NCBI GenBank assembly: GCA_003344405.1
Contig: NOWV01000061.1
Coordinates: 310,001-374,000, forward strand
Reading direction: 5' to 3'
Origin: Trichoplax sp. H2
Taxonomy: Eukaryota; Placozoa; Uniplacotomia; Trichoplacea
Length of the DNA: 64,000 nucleotides
The notes below the pieces were generated by a model that was given only the letters and a program-made list of their open reading frames with translations, did not search any database and was not told the DNA's origin. Position 1 is the first letter of the stretch. The number at the start of each line of letters is the position of its first letter. Positions 1 through 13,210 of this stretch are shown here, piece after piece. The position numbers were made by a program, and so were the translations under genes.

Positions 1-1412
1 CATTTAAATATCATCTCCTGTATACATAAGCAGAGCTGATTGATTTATGATTAATTAAACTCAACAGAGATGTTAATAGTATATATGCTGATTTTCTAAG
101 TGGAGTATTTAGCGCGCTTGTATACTATGTCGTACATCGAATATACCTACTCCTATATTCGTATGTTCTTAAATTTTCAGCAATATCAAAGCTGTGATAT
201 TTCTAATTCGTATAAACATCTACAACTATTTTATATAATCTCCTGGCGATGAGGATAAACTTAGTGATGCCAATGTGTATTTTACGTTCAATTTCTGTAT
301 TCAAGTTGAAGAAGTAAATCTCGATTATCAATCAGTGAGCTAATTTATAGTACACTTCATGTTTATTCTACTATTCCAAGAATAGACGGGCAATAACATT
401 TTAGTCAAATTGCCGTACCTTTTATTCCTGACTAAAATACTATGTACTCATCAGTAATTATGATCATATTACTAGTAAGCTATCACTGTTCAGGATGTTG
501 GCGTAATTGAAATCTTCAAAGTACTATTAATCAGGATATTACCAGGGACTACTAAAAGAAGAGATTACTGTACAGCATTGTTACAGCACTACGTCGATCA
601 CTCTACTTGGTAGCTTTTCAATGAATGAATACAAATTACTATAGCTTTGCGGCTGAACAGAGGATTTATAAGCATCTAACGTAAAGTTATAAGCTATGGT
701 AACGAACATCTTCAGTTCTAAAATTACTGTAGTTGCATGCAATGTTATTTTTTTGATTAATTATTTGAAAAGTATAAGACAACTTTATCCATTCATTGCA
801 TTTAGCAAAAAATTTAAGTTGAACAACATTGTTTCTTTTACGATTCGTTTAAATGCTATGAAAAGATATTAAATTTTATAAAAACCTGCCATACTACAGT
901 GTTTAGCTATACTATAAATATAAATGGGCAGAAATGATTAACAAAAAATTTCCATTTCTCGACTGTCCATGATGTATGCTAACTGAATTTATCTTTTAAC
1001 GCTCAAATTTGTTGTGATACATACAGCATGGCAAGATCCTTAGTAGTACTATGGCTTAAGATTTTATATTCTAACGCCTAGTAGTATAAAAGTTTCTCTG
1101 ATGGCCGTCCAACCTTTATTTGTTGGATAAGGCGATTTAAAAATATATAGTGTTTATACAGAAGTTCTATACTGCACATTACGTGCACCAAATCGTACGG
1201 TGTAGATGTACTGTGTTGATTGTTATTGTTATTATGCCATGTTATATATCACCACAATATGTTGGGTGTGCCGTTATTGAAAGAACTATCTGTCAATTGT
1301 TATAAAATCAATTAATTTCAGTATGAGCTTAGTGACAGTGTGCAATAGATATATTCGCTAATAGATGTAATCTGTAATATGAATGTATAACTTGAATACT
1401 TTTAATAACTAG
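1..1412. other. Non-coding stretch, probably an intron or 5' flank of the Scribble-like gene
   Basis: No open frame or leucine-rich-repeat pattern was found on either strand here. The next exon begins inside an LRR array, so this stretch is probably intron, with the first exons of the gene lying to the left of the window. Confidence 0.5.
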
Positions 1413-4400
1413 GCTTCCCGACAGTATTACGCAATTGCGAAATTTAACTTATTTGATGTTAAATGATATCTCAATTGTTGAACTACCGGATGACATTGGC
1501 AGGTTAGCTATTATATTGTGTAATTATGCATGTATTTATCCGTCTTATGCTCAATGTAAGCGTTGTATTATGGTGGCTATAACAGAGGGTTTTAGGCAAT
1601 AGGTGATGAAAAAGTATGAACTAATTAATGATGTCCGATATCGATTTTTAAACTCTCGCTAGTATTAAAACAATCTGCTCAGTGTTAGCAGTAGCTAATG
1701 TCTTTTAGTAGTTTTGGTAATAATATTATAGCTCTTAGATTAAAAGGTGACGTTAAATTAAACTGTTAGCATTCTTTTTATTTTCTTACTAATAAAGATA
1801 GTCATTAATTACTTTTCTTTCATTTTAGCTTGGTCAATTTAACCGTTTTAGAAGCAAGGGAAAACTACATAAAAGTTTTACCGAAGTGAGTTTCAATTTC
1901 TGCCCTTCTGAACAATATTTTATTTGATAATGAGCTATTGTATATATCCATTGATATTACCATAGATATTATTCCTAACATAAGCAACCATGCAATAATT
2001 TGCTAATAATTTATGCTGTAGTGAGAAGAAGGGAAAGATAATGATGCATTGTATTCCTTTATAAACTTTCAATTTCAACCAACAATATTTTTAGATCTAT
2101 TTGTGAATTAACTGTCCTAGAAAGATTAGATCTTGGAGCAAATGAGATTCAAGAATTGGTAAATATTTATCTTGATTAATATTTCATGACCCATTTTTTT
2201 CCCGCTCCACTCCATAGTTGTAGTGTCTGTCTGAATATTTCTTCCTACTACAGTATAATGTAAATGTTAAGCACCTGAAAGGATCAAGGTCATCGTTTTC
2301 TAATGCAATTACGAGACGACTATTTTTGTATCATTATTTCATGATATTGATTTATTTTGTATATCTACACGTATTTTCGTATTAAACACATTTCGATCGT
2401 TGTAGGCTAAATTTTTCTTACTATCACTTCATTAGCCTTACAAATGGATAAGAAATTGTATCGTCTTTGATTATTTCTTTTTATTTAGTCTACATTTATT
2501 TATTACAATTTCTTTCAACTAGCTTTTTCAATAATTGTATTTCTTAATAAATTGTTTTCATAGCCGGATTCATTAGGTTCTTTATTACACCTCAAAGAAT
2601 TACTATTAGATACCAATCAAATTAAGAAATTACCCACGGTATGAAACTGTAAATAATTTTGTATATCTTGTTAGATAATATCTAGATCTTCATAATTGAT
2701 GCCATTTAGATTATATCTTATTCATTTTACATGCTTTTTCGTTGTTATGTTGTATAATGTAGAAGTTACTTTCTGAAATATAAAATATTATCTAACTATT
2801 TCTATAGAGTATTGGAAGGTTATCAAATTTAGAATGCATCGATCTATCAGAAAATTGCGTGGAATCATTACCAGACGAAATCGGGAATGTGCGGAATTTA
2901 ACAGATTTATTGTTATCATCAAACTTACTACAGTTTTTACCTTCCAGCATAGGTAAATTTTGATTTTATGTCAATGATGTTGTTTACATTTTATCGGTTA
3001 AATTTTGTAGCTGGTGCATATGATTATTCTTTATCACTAAATACCTCAGGAAAGTTGAGAAATTTATCAATGCTAAAACTGGACATAAATAGAATAGAAG
3101 AAATATCGGCTACAATTGGAGGGTAAACGAACGCTTGTCCTTATTTGAAGATGTTACATCTGTAATATACGTATATGTTGCGCAAGTTAATAAATTCTTT
3201 TATTTTTTATAGGTTGATGTCCCTTACAGAATTAGTACTTACAGAAAATTGCCTTAAGGTTTATATCAATATAATGTCATACCTGCTGTGGTAGCTTATT
3301 AATGTAACAAAAGTATTAATCCTTTATTGCTATGGAATAAATTTATTTATACAATCAAAATCAATCTTGGATCAAAGCAATTGCCTGGAACTATAGGAAA
3401 ACTTGGAAAAATGAATAATTTAAATGCTGATAAGAATTTCTTGACTTCCATTCCATCTGAAGTATGATACAACATACGTTTTATCACTACATACAGTATA
3501 CGCATATAAACACAGTTCACTCTTTTACGGACTAATGATTCTTTAATTTTTTTTATTTGCAGATTGGGAATTGTACTAATTTAACGGTTTTATCTTTACG
3601 AGATAATCATCTCGATCATTTACCATCGCAAATTGGTAAACTGAAAAAATTAACGGTCCTTGACGTTTGCGGTAACAGGTAAATTGCATGCTTAATTACG
3701 TAAATATGTAATATAATGTTGTTAATAACTATTTTGATAATGTTCTTCGTAGGCTTGAAAGTCTTCCTATTACTGTAGCTCAATTGAATGTGAAAGCAAT
3801 CTGGCTATCAGAAAATCAAGTATGAAATTAAAAATGATCTTTTCGTTTATATATCACATTTAATTATATTAATATTATGTTAATAAAATAATTTGACTAA
3901 AGAAATATTTTATTTCTTTTCTATTATTTAAAATTAATATTATAGTCGAAGCCATCCATAAAGCTACTACCAGAGACCTTAAGTGATGGAAAAACTGAGG
4001 TTTTAACTTGCTTTTTATTGCCACAACAGCCATTGCCCGACGAAATCTCTGGTTTGTAAAAAATATCAATTTTTCTAATACTGACTTTCAAGTAATAAAT
4101 GTTACTCGATCATGAGGATATTACGTATATTGGTAAACAAGTCTGATATGGCTCATTTTCTTTTATATAGTTGAAGATGATGCAGATGCTATTGCAGATG
4201 TTATTGATACACGTCCTTCTGGTGTGCAATTTACGAATTCAGATGAAGAGCCGGAGGTTGAATACAAAATGAAAAGTAGTGGCCATTAATCTGATAGTGA
4301 ATTTAATAGATATATTTTCTCTTTACAGTCTAATCTAGTCCGACAAGTTACACCGTACCCAGCGGAACTCAAGCAACGATATACTAAATTCATGGAATCC

Positions 4401-7400
4401 CGACAGAAAGCCAAAGTAAATATACTTAAATATACTGAAACATTAATATTTTTTCATGTCATCTGTCACTTGCTTAATTTTTCAAATGGGTTCGTAGTAT
4501 TGTATGTCATCTTATAGAAATAAAATATTTTTGATTATTTTAATAGGAAGAGGTTACTACTGAATCTGCTGTACCTATTTCGGTTAGTTAGATAACATTT
4601 TCTTTTGCAAAGACTGTTTATTATATCGCTGCAATACAATATTTTAGCTGGTAGTAATAGTGTAAGGAAACAGTAAAACCTTATGCACACATAACGTAGA
4701 AAGCGTACGCGTCATCACTAAATGTCTTCCTCAAACTCCTTTCTGATGATATTATATTTAGCCTACCGAGAGTGAAGGTGAAAATCAAATACTGTTCAGA
4801 GAGGAAGGAGCTTCTGCCGAGTCTCAGAAAGTTCAACGCCAAGAAACCCCATTCTATCATAAAACTAATAAACCGGTTTCAAAGTTACCTCAGAACACTG
4901 TGGTTGGTATTTATCTATATGAGTATTAAAGATTGTGCGTATTTTAATACTTCTTTTCGTGTATTTACGTGCTAATATATTCTTTTAATTGCTTGTATTG
5001 GAATAGGCAAATGCAAAGAAATCACAGACTGTTGAAATAGAAGTGGTTAATTCATATTACGAAATATATATCGTCTAACGTTCATCATATGATAAATCTT
5101 TAATATTTGCTAAGATGATTTTATTTCTATTTTCAGATTCAAGCCTTAATCTTTAAAGATGACGGTAGTTTAGGTTTGAGTATTTCCGGTGGTGTTGGCT
5201 CTTCATCATTTAAAAGTGGCGATGACGTAAGGAGTTCAAAATTTAATAGCTTGTTACCTTCTTGATATGCTAAAATAACTTACCTAATTATTTTCGTTAA
5301 TAAATAGGGTATATTTGTATCAAAAATTGCCAAAGGTGGACCATGTGATAATGAAGGCACATTGAAAATTGGAGATAAGATTTTATCGGTATAACACTAT
5401 TATGTATTAAAAATGATTTTATAGTTTCTCGTGATCATATGATTTATAGATACTATAACTTTTAACGTTGATGTATTATTTTGAAAGTTATTATGAATAG
5501 GAATTTTATTATGAATAGGAATTGAAGTATTTAAATTAACTATTGTTAGTTCATGCTCCTTCAGTAGTTAATGGTTAGCTTACGCAGCTGACCCAAAGCA
5601 TAGTTTTAGACACTGTCCGATAAGAAATAATATCTAATTAATTAAAACCGACATTTTTTAAATGTTATAGGTCAACGAAATCAGCTTTACTGGAATTACG
5701 CATGAAAAGGCAGTTGAAATTCTAAAAAATCAAGATAGTAAATATATGGTAGTTGTCGAGCGTAGCTGTTCGTTAGATAGTACCCCGCCGGAAAAACCTG
5801 CTCAAGAGCAACGAAAGGTAATGGCAGATTTGACTTATTAGTAATACTATTCAATCAGCGCAATCTCTGATATGCAATGCGTAATACTAAAGATCTTACC
5901 TAATTCAACATACATGTGCAATATGCCATAGCTAATATCTCAACATATTTTATATTAATTGATGAAAGTAATGCTCATCTTATCATGGTATCAATCTTAT
6001 GCGATTAATTCACGGTTATAGATAAAAACCGAAACTAGCACAAGTAAAGATTCTTTAGGAAAGCAGGTAATGAAATATATGCTATAGTACGTGGTTTATT
6101 TTCACTAATTATAAACTTATACAATGTTAAAAAATCTACATTGATTTTCCTTATAATAATACTGGTTATAGACAATTATTACCTCACTTCAGAGGAAAGA
6201 AGGACATAGTCTAGGATTTAGTATTACTGGTGGATTTAAACAAGCTGATGGTCAATATTCTGTAGGTTTCCGTTTAAGGCTGAAATAGAACAGTACTTGA
6301 TGATTTGATAATCTTAGAGATTGTACATCTGCATTTAACAAAATATAGGGCATTTATATATCAAAGATTGCTAAAGACAGTATAGCAGCTGTGGACGGAA
6401 AGTTAAGCGCAGGCGATATCTTATTGAAGGTATGTGAGATAATTAGATATACACAGTAATTTAGTACATAATATTCTATATGGGTATATTTTTTTGCTTA
6501 TAAATGTAATGTTTGCCAACTTTATTTAGATTAATGATGAAAGCATGACCAACGTACCACATTCGAGAGCTGTACAAATGCTTAGAAGTGAAGGAAAAAT
6601 AATCACAATTGTTGCATCACGACAGCAAAAAGAAAATAATGCCACTCCTCCAATTCCAAGCACTAACACTGTTGCGACTCCAGTCGCAGCGAAGGATGGT
6701 GCTACCGTGCAAAGTAGCATAATTGTCAAACTGAATAAATCAAGCACATCGGTTCCGAAAAATTCATCTCAAGCATCTCAGAATAGCAAGAAGTCACTAC
6801 GAACGAATGAAACACCTGCAAATGGTATCAAGACCGTAAACGATAAGAAAATTGAGGATCATGAAGTTGAAGTATGCATAAAAATTACTGATGTTTTTGA
6901 AACACGGATTATTTTACTTAAAAAATTGATTATTATTTACATGAAAGGAAATTCACATGACCCGGACCCGGTCAAACAAAGCATTTGGCTTCAATATATT
7001 TGGTGGTAGTGATGTTAAGTGTTACCCTTTTTCGCCACTTGAAAGAGGAATTTTTATATCACAGGTATTACGTAAATATCGATAGCAATTAGTGATGGAG
7101 CTATATAAATTAATCCGCATGTTGATAATGCTTGTTCTTGATTTATATCATTAGATCACCCCTAACACACCGGCTGCAGAGGCTAACTTACGTGTTGGTG
7201 ACAGAATACTAAAGGTTAGCATATTATTATATATTTTTAATTTAAGATGTTAGTTTATTAACTTCTATCCCTAAATTTTTTGTGCGACTTATTAAGATTA
7301 ATGGACTGGAAGTAATTAAAGCAAGTCATTACGTGGCCGTATCGAAGTTATCTCTACTTGGTAATAAGCTATCATTAGTCGTTAGACATGATCTGCCACC

Positions 7401-8685
7401 AGCAGGCTTAGAGGTATTGCCTGAAATCAAATTGTTGCTTATAATTGTCCTCTTTAGTGCTTTTATATATACAGATAACCGTAGAGCATTTCTGTCCTTT
7501 TCATTATTAAATAAGCTAACGGATTGTTTGTATACCTTTGGTTGTGATGATAGATGATAAAAATGCAAAGAGAAAACGTTGAAGAACTTGGTTTAACTGT
7601 TTCTGGTGGAACTTTATCTACTGGTGGTAATCCCTTCGATGAAAATGATGATGGTATCTTTGTTACAAAGGTTTAAATACTATATAATATTAACTATTAA
7701 CTTTGTGTTCATGTGGTTAGTGTAGATAAAAATACTGACAATCGTTCCTTCTAAACACATACAGATTGGTAATGGGTGTATCGCCCGTGATGGTAGAGTG
7801 AAGCCTGGAATGAGACTGATGGAAGTAAGTGGACTAAATGAAAACTAAAATTTTATCTAAGACTTAGGATCTAACGAATAGGTTCCTTAATATACGTATT
7901 TTAGGCTAACTCCAACTCCCTTCTTGGTATTACAAGAGCCGAAGCTCTGAGAATATTGAATAATTTGAGTGATACAATAACTTTAGTGGTTTGTCATGGT
8001 TTTGATCCAACGCGATTGAATGCAGGTATGTAACATACTTTCATACTGTATATAGATGTAAATATTGCAGATTTTATAATTAGATAAGCATAATATGGTA
8101 TTCAATATTTCGATACTTGCTTGAAATGATCACTTCTATTAATGTTAAAATATATTAATAGCTGGCATCGTTGTTAATAGACTGTATGTAATGTGTAATA
8201 TCATTTCAGATGATAATTCCGCTGCACAAATTCCAGATAATGCAGTTAAAGAACCTGATGTAAGTATTATATCACAGCTGTAATCGCTAATCCTAAATTT
8301 ATAAAACTAAATACTTTCATAGAAATATAAATCGACATTAAAATTTGAGATCTCATTCTGAATGCTTTCCTACTTTTATTAGGTGGACCTCGAGGAAGTG
8401 CATATTTCTGAAGCTAATGATATGACACAAAAAACTGTAGAGAAGTTAGACGAAAAGGAAGTAATAAATCGACAAGAAGCTGTTGATAGCGAAATGGAAA
8501 ATGCAGGGAGCGTAGATGATCGACACTCGACCAGTGTATCCGGTGAGAATCGGCTGTCGACACTATCTGATAGTTCTGGAACACACTCAGATCCTTCTTC
8601 AGAATCTGATAATGAAAGCGTAAAAAATGATATTGATACCGGTAACAACGATGATAACAAAGTGCCAAAAGAAGAGATCGAATAG
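1413..8685 (+). CDS. SCRIB: Scribble-like LAP scaffold protein (LRRs plus four PDZ domains), multi-exon, 5'-partial
   Basis: This is a cortical polarity scaffold of the LAP family; animal Scribble acts with Dlg and Lgl at lateral junctions. The first visible exon (1413-1502) already lies within the LRRs. Further LRR exons run to about 3819 (for example 1829-1885, 2095-2158, 2810-2952, 3562-3679). The exon at 3946 carries the LAP-specific segment 'EVLTCFLLPQQP'. A linker follows, then four PDZ domains, each split over two or three exons, with carboxylate-binding loops GLSISGG (about 5180), GFSITGG (about 6220), GFNIFGG (about 6985) and GLTVSGG (about 7590). The last exon (8383-8685) is an acidic Ser-rich tail ending in TAG. 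Four PDZ domains plus the LAP motif favour Scribble over the single-PDZ Erbin/Densin type. The N-terminal cysteine-containing LRRs are not found and probably lie outside the window. Exon borders were placed by eye; the domain assignment is firm. Confidence 0.9.
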
Positions 8686-10209
8686 TAAAGTCTTAAAAAT
8701 GGGACAATGATTGCTTAATAATTATATTAATTTTCACGGATTGGTAATGACCTCTAACAACTATCTAATTACCTTGAGATAACATTGAAAGAAAAGTAAA
8801 TTACTCACTATGGAAGTGTATTGTCATTCTTTATAATTGCATGTACTGAATTGTCTGTTTTAATATTATTATGTATTATTCATTTATCACGATCATTTTT
8901 ATTATCGATGTATTGTAATTTCATACCTATTAGCTATTCGCCTTGCTGCTGTGGAAATTTATCATAGCACGAATGCGTTGACTGGCTGACGAACTGATTC
9001 TGTTTCATTTGTTTTGTATTGCAGTATATATTACGCAGAATTGCTAATAACTGATTGTTATTCATGAATACAATATGTATTGAACAGTGTAGAAAAGAGT
9101 TATTTTATTATGGAATATTTCTAAGAGCGTTAGCTTACTTATTACTTCAAGCTTATGCTTTTATGTAGTACATTTAACCTATTTGAAAAATTTTTCAGAA
9201 ATTTTTTCTGGCTTTGGATAATCGGGATTCCTGAAGCGGTTATCTATACATCTTTTAAACTAATCATTCAAAGGCTATCAACCGCTCCATTTATTTACAG
9301 TGATTCCTTGTTTTTACTTACAATTTTGCGGTCTTTATTAAATTAGTCAGGGAGAATTTTAACTAGCAATGTTTAAAAATTATATAAGCGTATTTGATGT
9401 ATATATAAAAATATATATACACACTGTATAATGGATTAATGACATAGCTACCTGTAAGCATTTGTACAGTTAACAATTATTACTAAAACTGATTTTTATT
9501 CATCTTTGTAAAGTACATGGATTGTTAATAGTTATTATATAGTATTGAGCTATTGGTATTACCATAGTAGTACTTTTATTGCATTAATGGATAATATTCT
9601 ATACCTTTTACCTATCGCATTCATTCAGAGGGTGAAAAACTCTATACAGCGTTATAACCTCTGAAAAAATCTGTATCACAGGGAAGCATTTATGTTGAGA
9701 TGATTTTATCACTTATCAGTTTTAACTACTCTCCAACGTTAACATACGCTTGGATGTATGTAGATTAAGATAAATTTGATCGGGATCAATCGCTCATGCA
9801 ATCGTAATAAAATCTGATTGTTTATTCATTATTAATGTCCATTCGGATAAGGCTACATTCAGTCTTATAACAAGTCTTTAAGAATATAAAGCTAGATACT
9901 GTTCAGATCAGATGTTAGGTAACTACAGCTTGAAGTAGTGCTAAAACAACATCAACAATGGGCATGATAAAATGCTACTATAGATTGGGTAAATACATTA
10001 CTCCTCATCGGCAATCCATATGAAGAGATTCATTTAGATCCAACGCAATCGAATATACCATAACTATCAGGAATAGTAGAGATTATTATAAAGTGAAAAC
10101 TTTTATCATCAAGTCGTACTTAATAATCACTTTCCCCGCCGACCTCCCAATTTGAGGTATTTTAAATCATCGATTCAAAGTATCAGTCATAATATTTCGA
10201 TTCTAAGTA
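8686..10209. other. Intergenic, tail-to-tail between the Scribble-like and LDAH genes
   Basis: AT-rich DNA holding the 3' ends of two convergent genes. The short open frame at 9155-9346 has no family resemblance and no exon context. I see nothing else. Confidence 0.6.
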
Positions 10210-11471
10210 TTACCATAATTTAAGAATTTCCTTACTGACAATATTAGCTATATGTTCTGAAAATTTAATTACAAAAGCATGAGGAGCGTTCTCCGAGTCG
10301 AGAACTATTTGACCCTGGGGAAATTTATCTACAAGATCTTGGTAGTAAGTTTGAGGTGCCCATTCATCATTAGGACCATAATGAAAATGTAAACGATCAA
10401 GATTTGCTCGAATTCCGTCCATATCTAGATTGACAACCTAATACGCACAGATAGGGTAATAAGAATGGTTAATAATTCACAGTGACACAAAATTTATAGT
10501 GATGTCGAATTAATTAATAACCATTACTAGTATTCTTCAGTGCTGCGCATAAAATTAGTACAGCCAAACGGCATTGAAGATAGAAATATCACTAGATTAC
10601 TTAATTTGTTTCAATTTCTTTGCATTACCTCTCGAAATTCAGTATTAGCCATGTATAGGCAGTTGGATACGACATCCTTATTTATTAATCTGCTGGTAGC
10701 TTCAACACAATATCTATCTGCATTGGTAGCTATACGTAATTAGAAAATAATTGTAAATACGCAAATATGACTAGCAGTAGACATATCAAAACCCATGTAT
10801 AAGCGTATGTATTGGAATGATGCAAATCACTGCATAAGAAATTAGCTTAAATTTACGTTTATTTTAAATCATGACATCGATATACCTTCAGGATAATGAT
10901 ACCAACGAACAAGCCCTTCAAGAAATGATCTTGGCAGACAAGAAACTAAGAAGCAACCCCAAACCATAGAGGCTCGATAGAATTTGCTAGCAAACTTGGG
11001 AACTAATCTAACACCATTTGGAGAAACTGCCATACGTTCAATAGTTGGAAAAAGTAAGAATGACTTAATAACCCTTGCATAAGGTAGCGACTTTGTTAAT
11101 TCGATAGCGATATGAGCACCAATTGAATGGCCTATTAGTATTAATTTGGCAGAATCAGGAATATATTGCTTTACATAGTCAAGTTTGTGTTGTATCTGTT
11201 GGCTAAGAGTATAAACATCTGTTTCTAAACCAGAATGGCCAGCATGATCGACACAATCGATCGATAAGCGGCAACCAGTAGCTTGAAATAATCGTATAGC
11301 AAAAGTAATATAGTAATCGCAAATGCCAGGATTACCAGGAATGATGAGAATACGTTTATCTCCCTCTCGATTTGCATTCACTGGTGATAATGTAAAATAT
11401 TTCGTTGGTATCTTGCCAGTATAGCAAACTGATCGAGTTAGGTTATACAATTGCCTGGTTGTATCAGTCAT
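10210..11471 (-). CDS. LDAH: Lipid droplet-associated serine hydrolase (LDAH-like), three exons, complete
   Basis: Alpha/beta-hydrolase of the LDAH family, linked to neutral-lipid and sterol-ester turnover at lipid droplets. Exons read on the minus strand are 11471-10886, 10729-10629 and 10437-10210 (586+101+228 nt). All phases join to give 304 residues; human LDAH is about 325. Visible features are the oxyanion-region motif 'IIPGNPG' near residue 45, the nucleophile elbow 'IGHSIGAH', and the family stretch 'FLLFPTIERMAVSPNG'. The C-terminal part has 'HYGPNDEWAP', carrying the acid residue, and 'NAPHAF', carrying the catalytic histidine. The start at 11471 is the first Met upstream of the conserved core. 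It is divergent from VPS11, 1.7 kb away. The catalytic set is intact, so the enzyme should be active. Substrate is inferred from family only. Confidence 0.9.
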
Positions 11472-12388
11472 GATCGTTTGTTGGCTATGGTACGATCTTC
11501 CAACGCGTATTCTACTAAGCGTAAGAAAAGATGACCTAGCTGAAAGAGTTCTAGAGAGTGAAATTTTGATACTAAGTAGATGAATATCAGGCTAATGACT
11601 CCGTCTAATTGATGAAATAAAAAATATCTAATAATAATTTATAGATATGTACAGTAATAGCGATCATTAATTAATAGTCGAGTAAAGTAAAAAGGTCATC
11701 GAAATTTTACTCTGTCAGTATACGACCTGCGCATGGTTCGGTAGATGACGGTATTTCCTAATTCTCGATGCTGTTTGAAACCTTTTACTAGATGTCCTGT
11801 TTGGGTACCTATACCGTAGTATCTTAGCAAGGCGGCACGGGGGTCATCGGCCATCTCTCTCTATCATTCATTTGTTTGAGTACTTTGCCACGTCAAATAA
11901 AGCAGAGGTACTACAACTCTAGGTTAAACTAAAATCCTGAATACGCGGTCTGTCCATTTCTACTGAATTCCATGACCTATGACGTAAAAGATGGAGGAGC
12001 ATTCGTCTCGCTGCTCAAAAATGGAGAATATCGACTGTAGAAGCTTTAATATATCATACACGTCTTGAGACTCTTAATTGTTCACCTCTATTCAAATGCA
12101 GGGATAAAAGAACAGCTACTGTAGAGTAGTTGCAGAATACTGTAGTAGTAGATTATGATTGCTGCTTCTGGTATGATTGTACACAGCAAGTTTGTAGACA
12201 TAATTGCACTGCAGCTGTACTCAAGATAGTGAATGGAGTAATGTAAAGATCGAATAAGAAATATTCAAGACATGCTTTATTAGATAGTCATAGCTCAACT
12301 ACTGCTAAATAAAAGGAGAACTTGTGCTCTTTTAGCCGTTATGCGCTACTTTAGACTAGCAGTACCTGTTTCCCTCCCTACAGAAATA

Positions 12389-12616
12389 TCATAATTTAAT
12401 GGGAGTATTGAACTGCCAGGGACTCCTACTACAGTCCCTCTCATCTCTCTTTCGTCATAATTGAATGGAAGTATAGAACTGCCAGGGACTCCTACTACAG
12501 CCCCTCTCATCTCTCTTTCGTCATAATTGAACGGAAGGATTGAACTACCAGGGACTCCTACTAGAGTCCCTCAGAGTCTCTCTTTCGTCATAATTGAATG
12601 GAAGGATTGAACTGCC
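12389..12616. repeat. 66-bp tandem repeat, about 3.4 units
   Basis: The word GCCAGGGACTCCTACTA recurs with a 66-bp spacing (12415, 12481, then 12547 with one change). A fourth partial unit ends near 12616. Each complete unit contains an inverted repeat of the form AGGGACT..AGTCCCT around a short loop. In the third unit the stem reads AGGGACTC/GAGTCCCT. Units differ by a few substitutions, and the third unit has a small insertion. Confidence 0.85.
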
Positions 12617-12715
12617 AACTAATCTTGATGCTGTACACTGCTTTCTCTTTTCAAAATCGATGATTTCTAGAGACAACCTTTTAAAGTCCATCTCGTCTCT
12701 CTTTCGTGGCCTCTT

Positions 12716-12839
12716 CTAGGGATTGCAAGCCGTGGGGAATTTGTTAACCGGGTACCCCCGTTTCATACCATCAATATAAAAATTATCCGGGTACCCGGGT
12801 ATGGAAGCGTCAGTATGGAAAGCCGGGTGCAATCTCTAG
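12716..12839. mobile_element. Short GC-rich inverted-repeat element (MITE-like)
   Basis: The ends are inverted copies: CTAGGGATTGCA at 12716-12727 and TGCAATCTCTAG at 12828-12839 (11 of 12 match). Inside are two copies of the palindrome CCGGGTACCC (12748-12757 and 12787-12796). The stretch is conspicuously GC-richer than its surroundings. There is no coding capacity. It could be a small non-autonomous element or simply a stable hairpin. No target duplication beyond the CTAG ends was identified. Confidence 0.45.
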
Positions 12840-13210
12840 CCCCCTGCCTCCCAGGTCCTACTGTCATTGAGCAGTCCAGTAGTCCAGTAGTCCATGATAT
12901 ATTGGCTTGCACTGCAAAGCTTACAGGCTACAGTATAAGTTTTCCGTCACTGTTTGAGTAAGTCAGCCTAGTATAACAATCTGTATCCAATACACTTAAC
13001 TAATATCGGTATTTTAATACCGTTCCAGACACATAAGTAGATCCACCTTATACGCGTATCGATTGACTGCGATGAGGTAACTTGTGTTGTTTCATTCCCA
13101 TTTGCCATTACTTCAAGGGAGGAGGAAATCCTGCCTGTGCAATGGACATTATGATTTCTTACTAACTTCTAGTTTACCAATCCATCCCGTTAAAACTGTT
13201 ATAGTAGAAT

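Larger units (their letters stand above)
11472..13210. promoter_or_regulatory. Divergent intergenic region between LDAH and VPS11
   Basis: This 1.7 kb separates two head-to-head genes and so should hold both promoters. No clear TATA element could be assigned. It contains a 66-bp tandem repeat (12389-12616) and a short GC-rich inverted-repeat element (12716-12839), both listed separately. Confidence 0.4.

Noticed and set aside
6526-6747. Hydrophobic minus-strand frame
   Set aside because: It is the antisense shadow of the Scribble PDZ2-PDZ3 linker exon on the plus strand.
8379-8668. Two minus-strand frames over the Scribble tail
   Set aside because: Antisense shadows of the last coding exon; the low-complexity acidic codons leave opposite frames open.
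12389-12616. CRISPR-like array
   Set aside because: Unit and spacer are not separable; the whole 66-bp unit repeats, and the host is eukaryotic.
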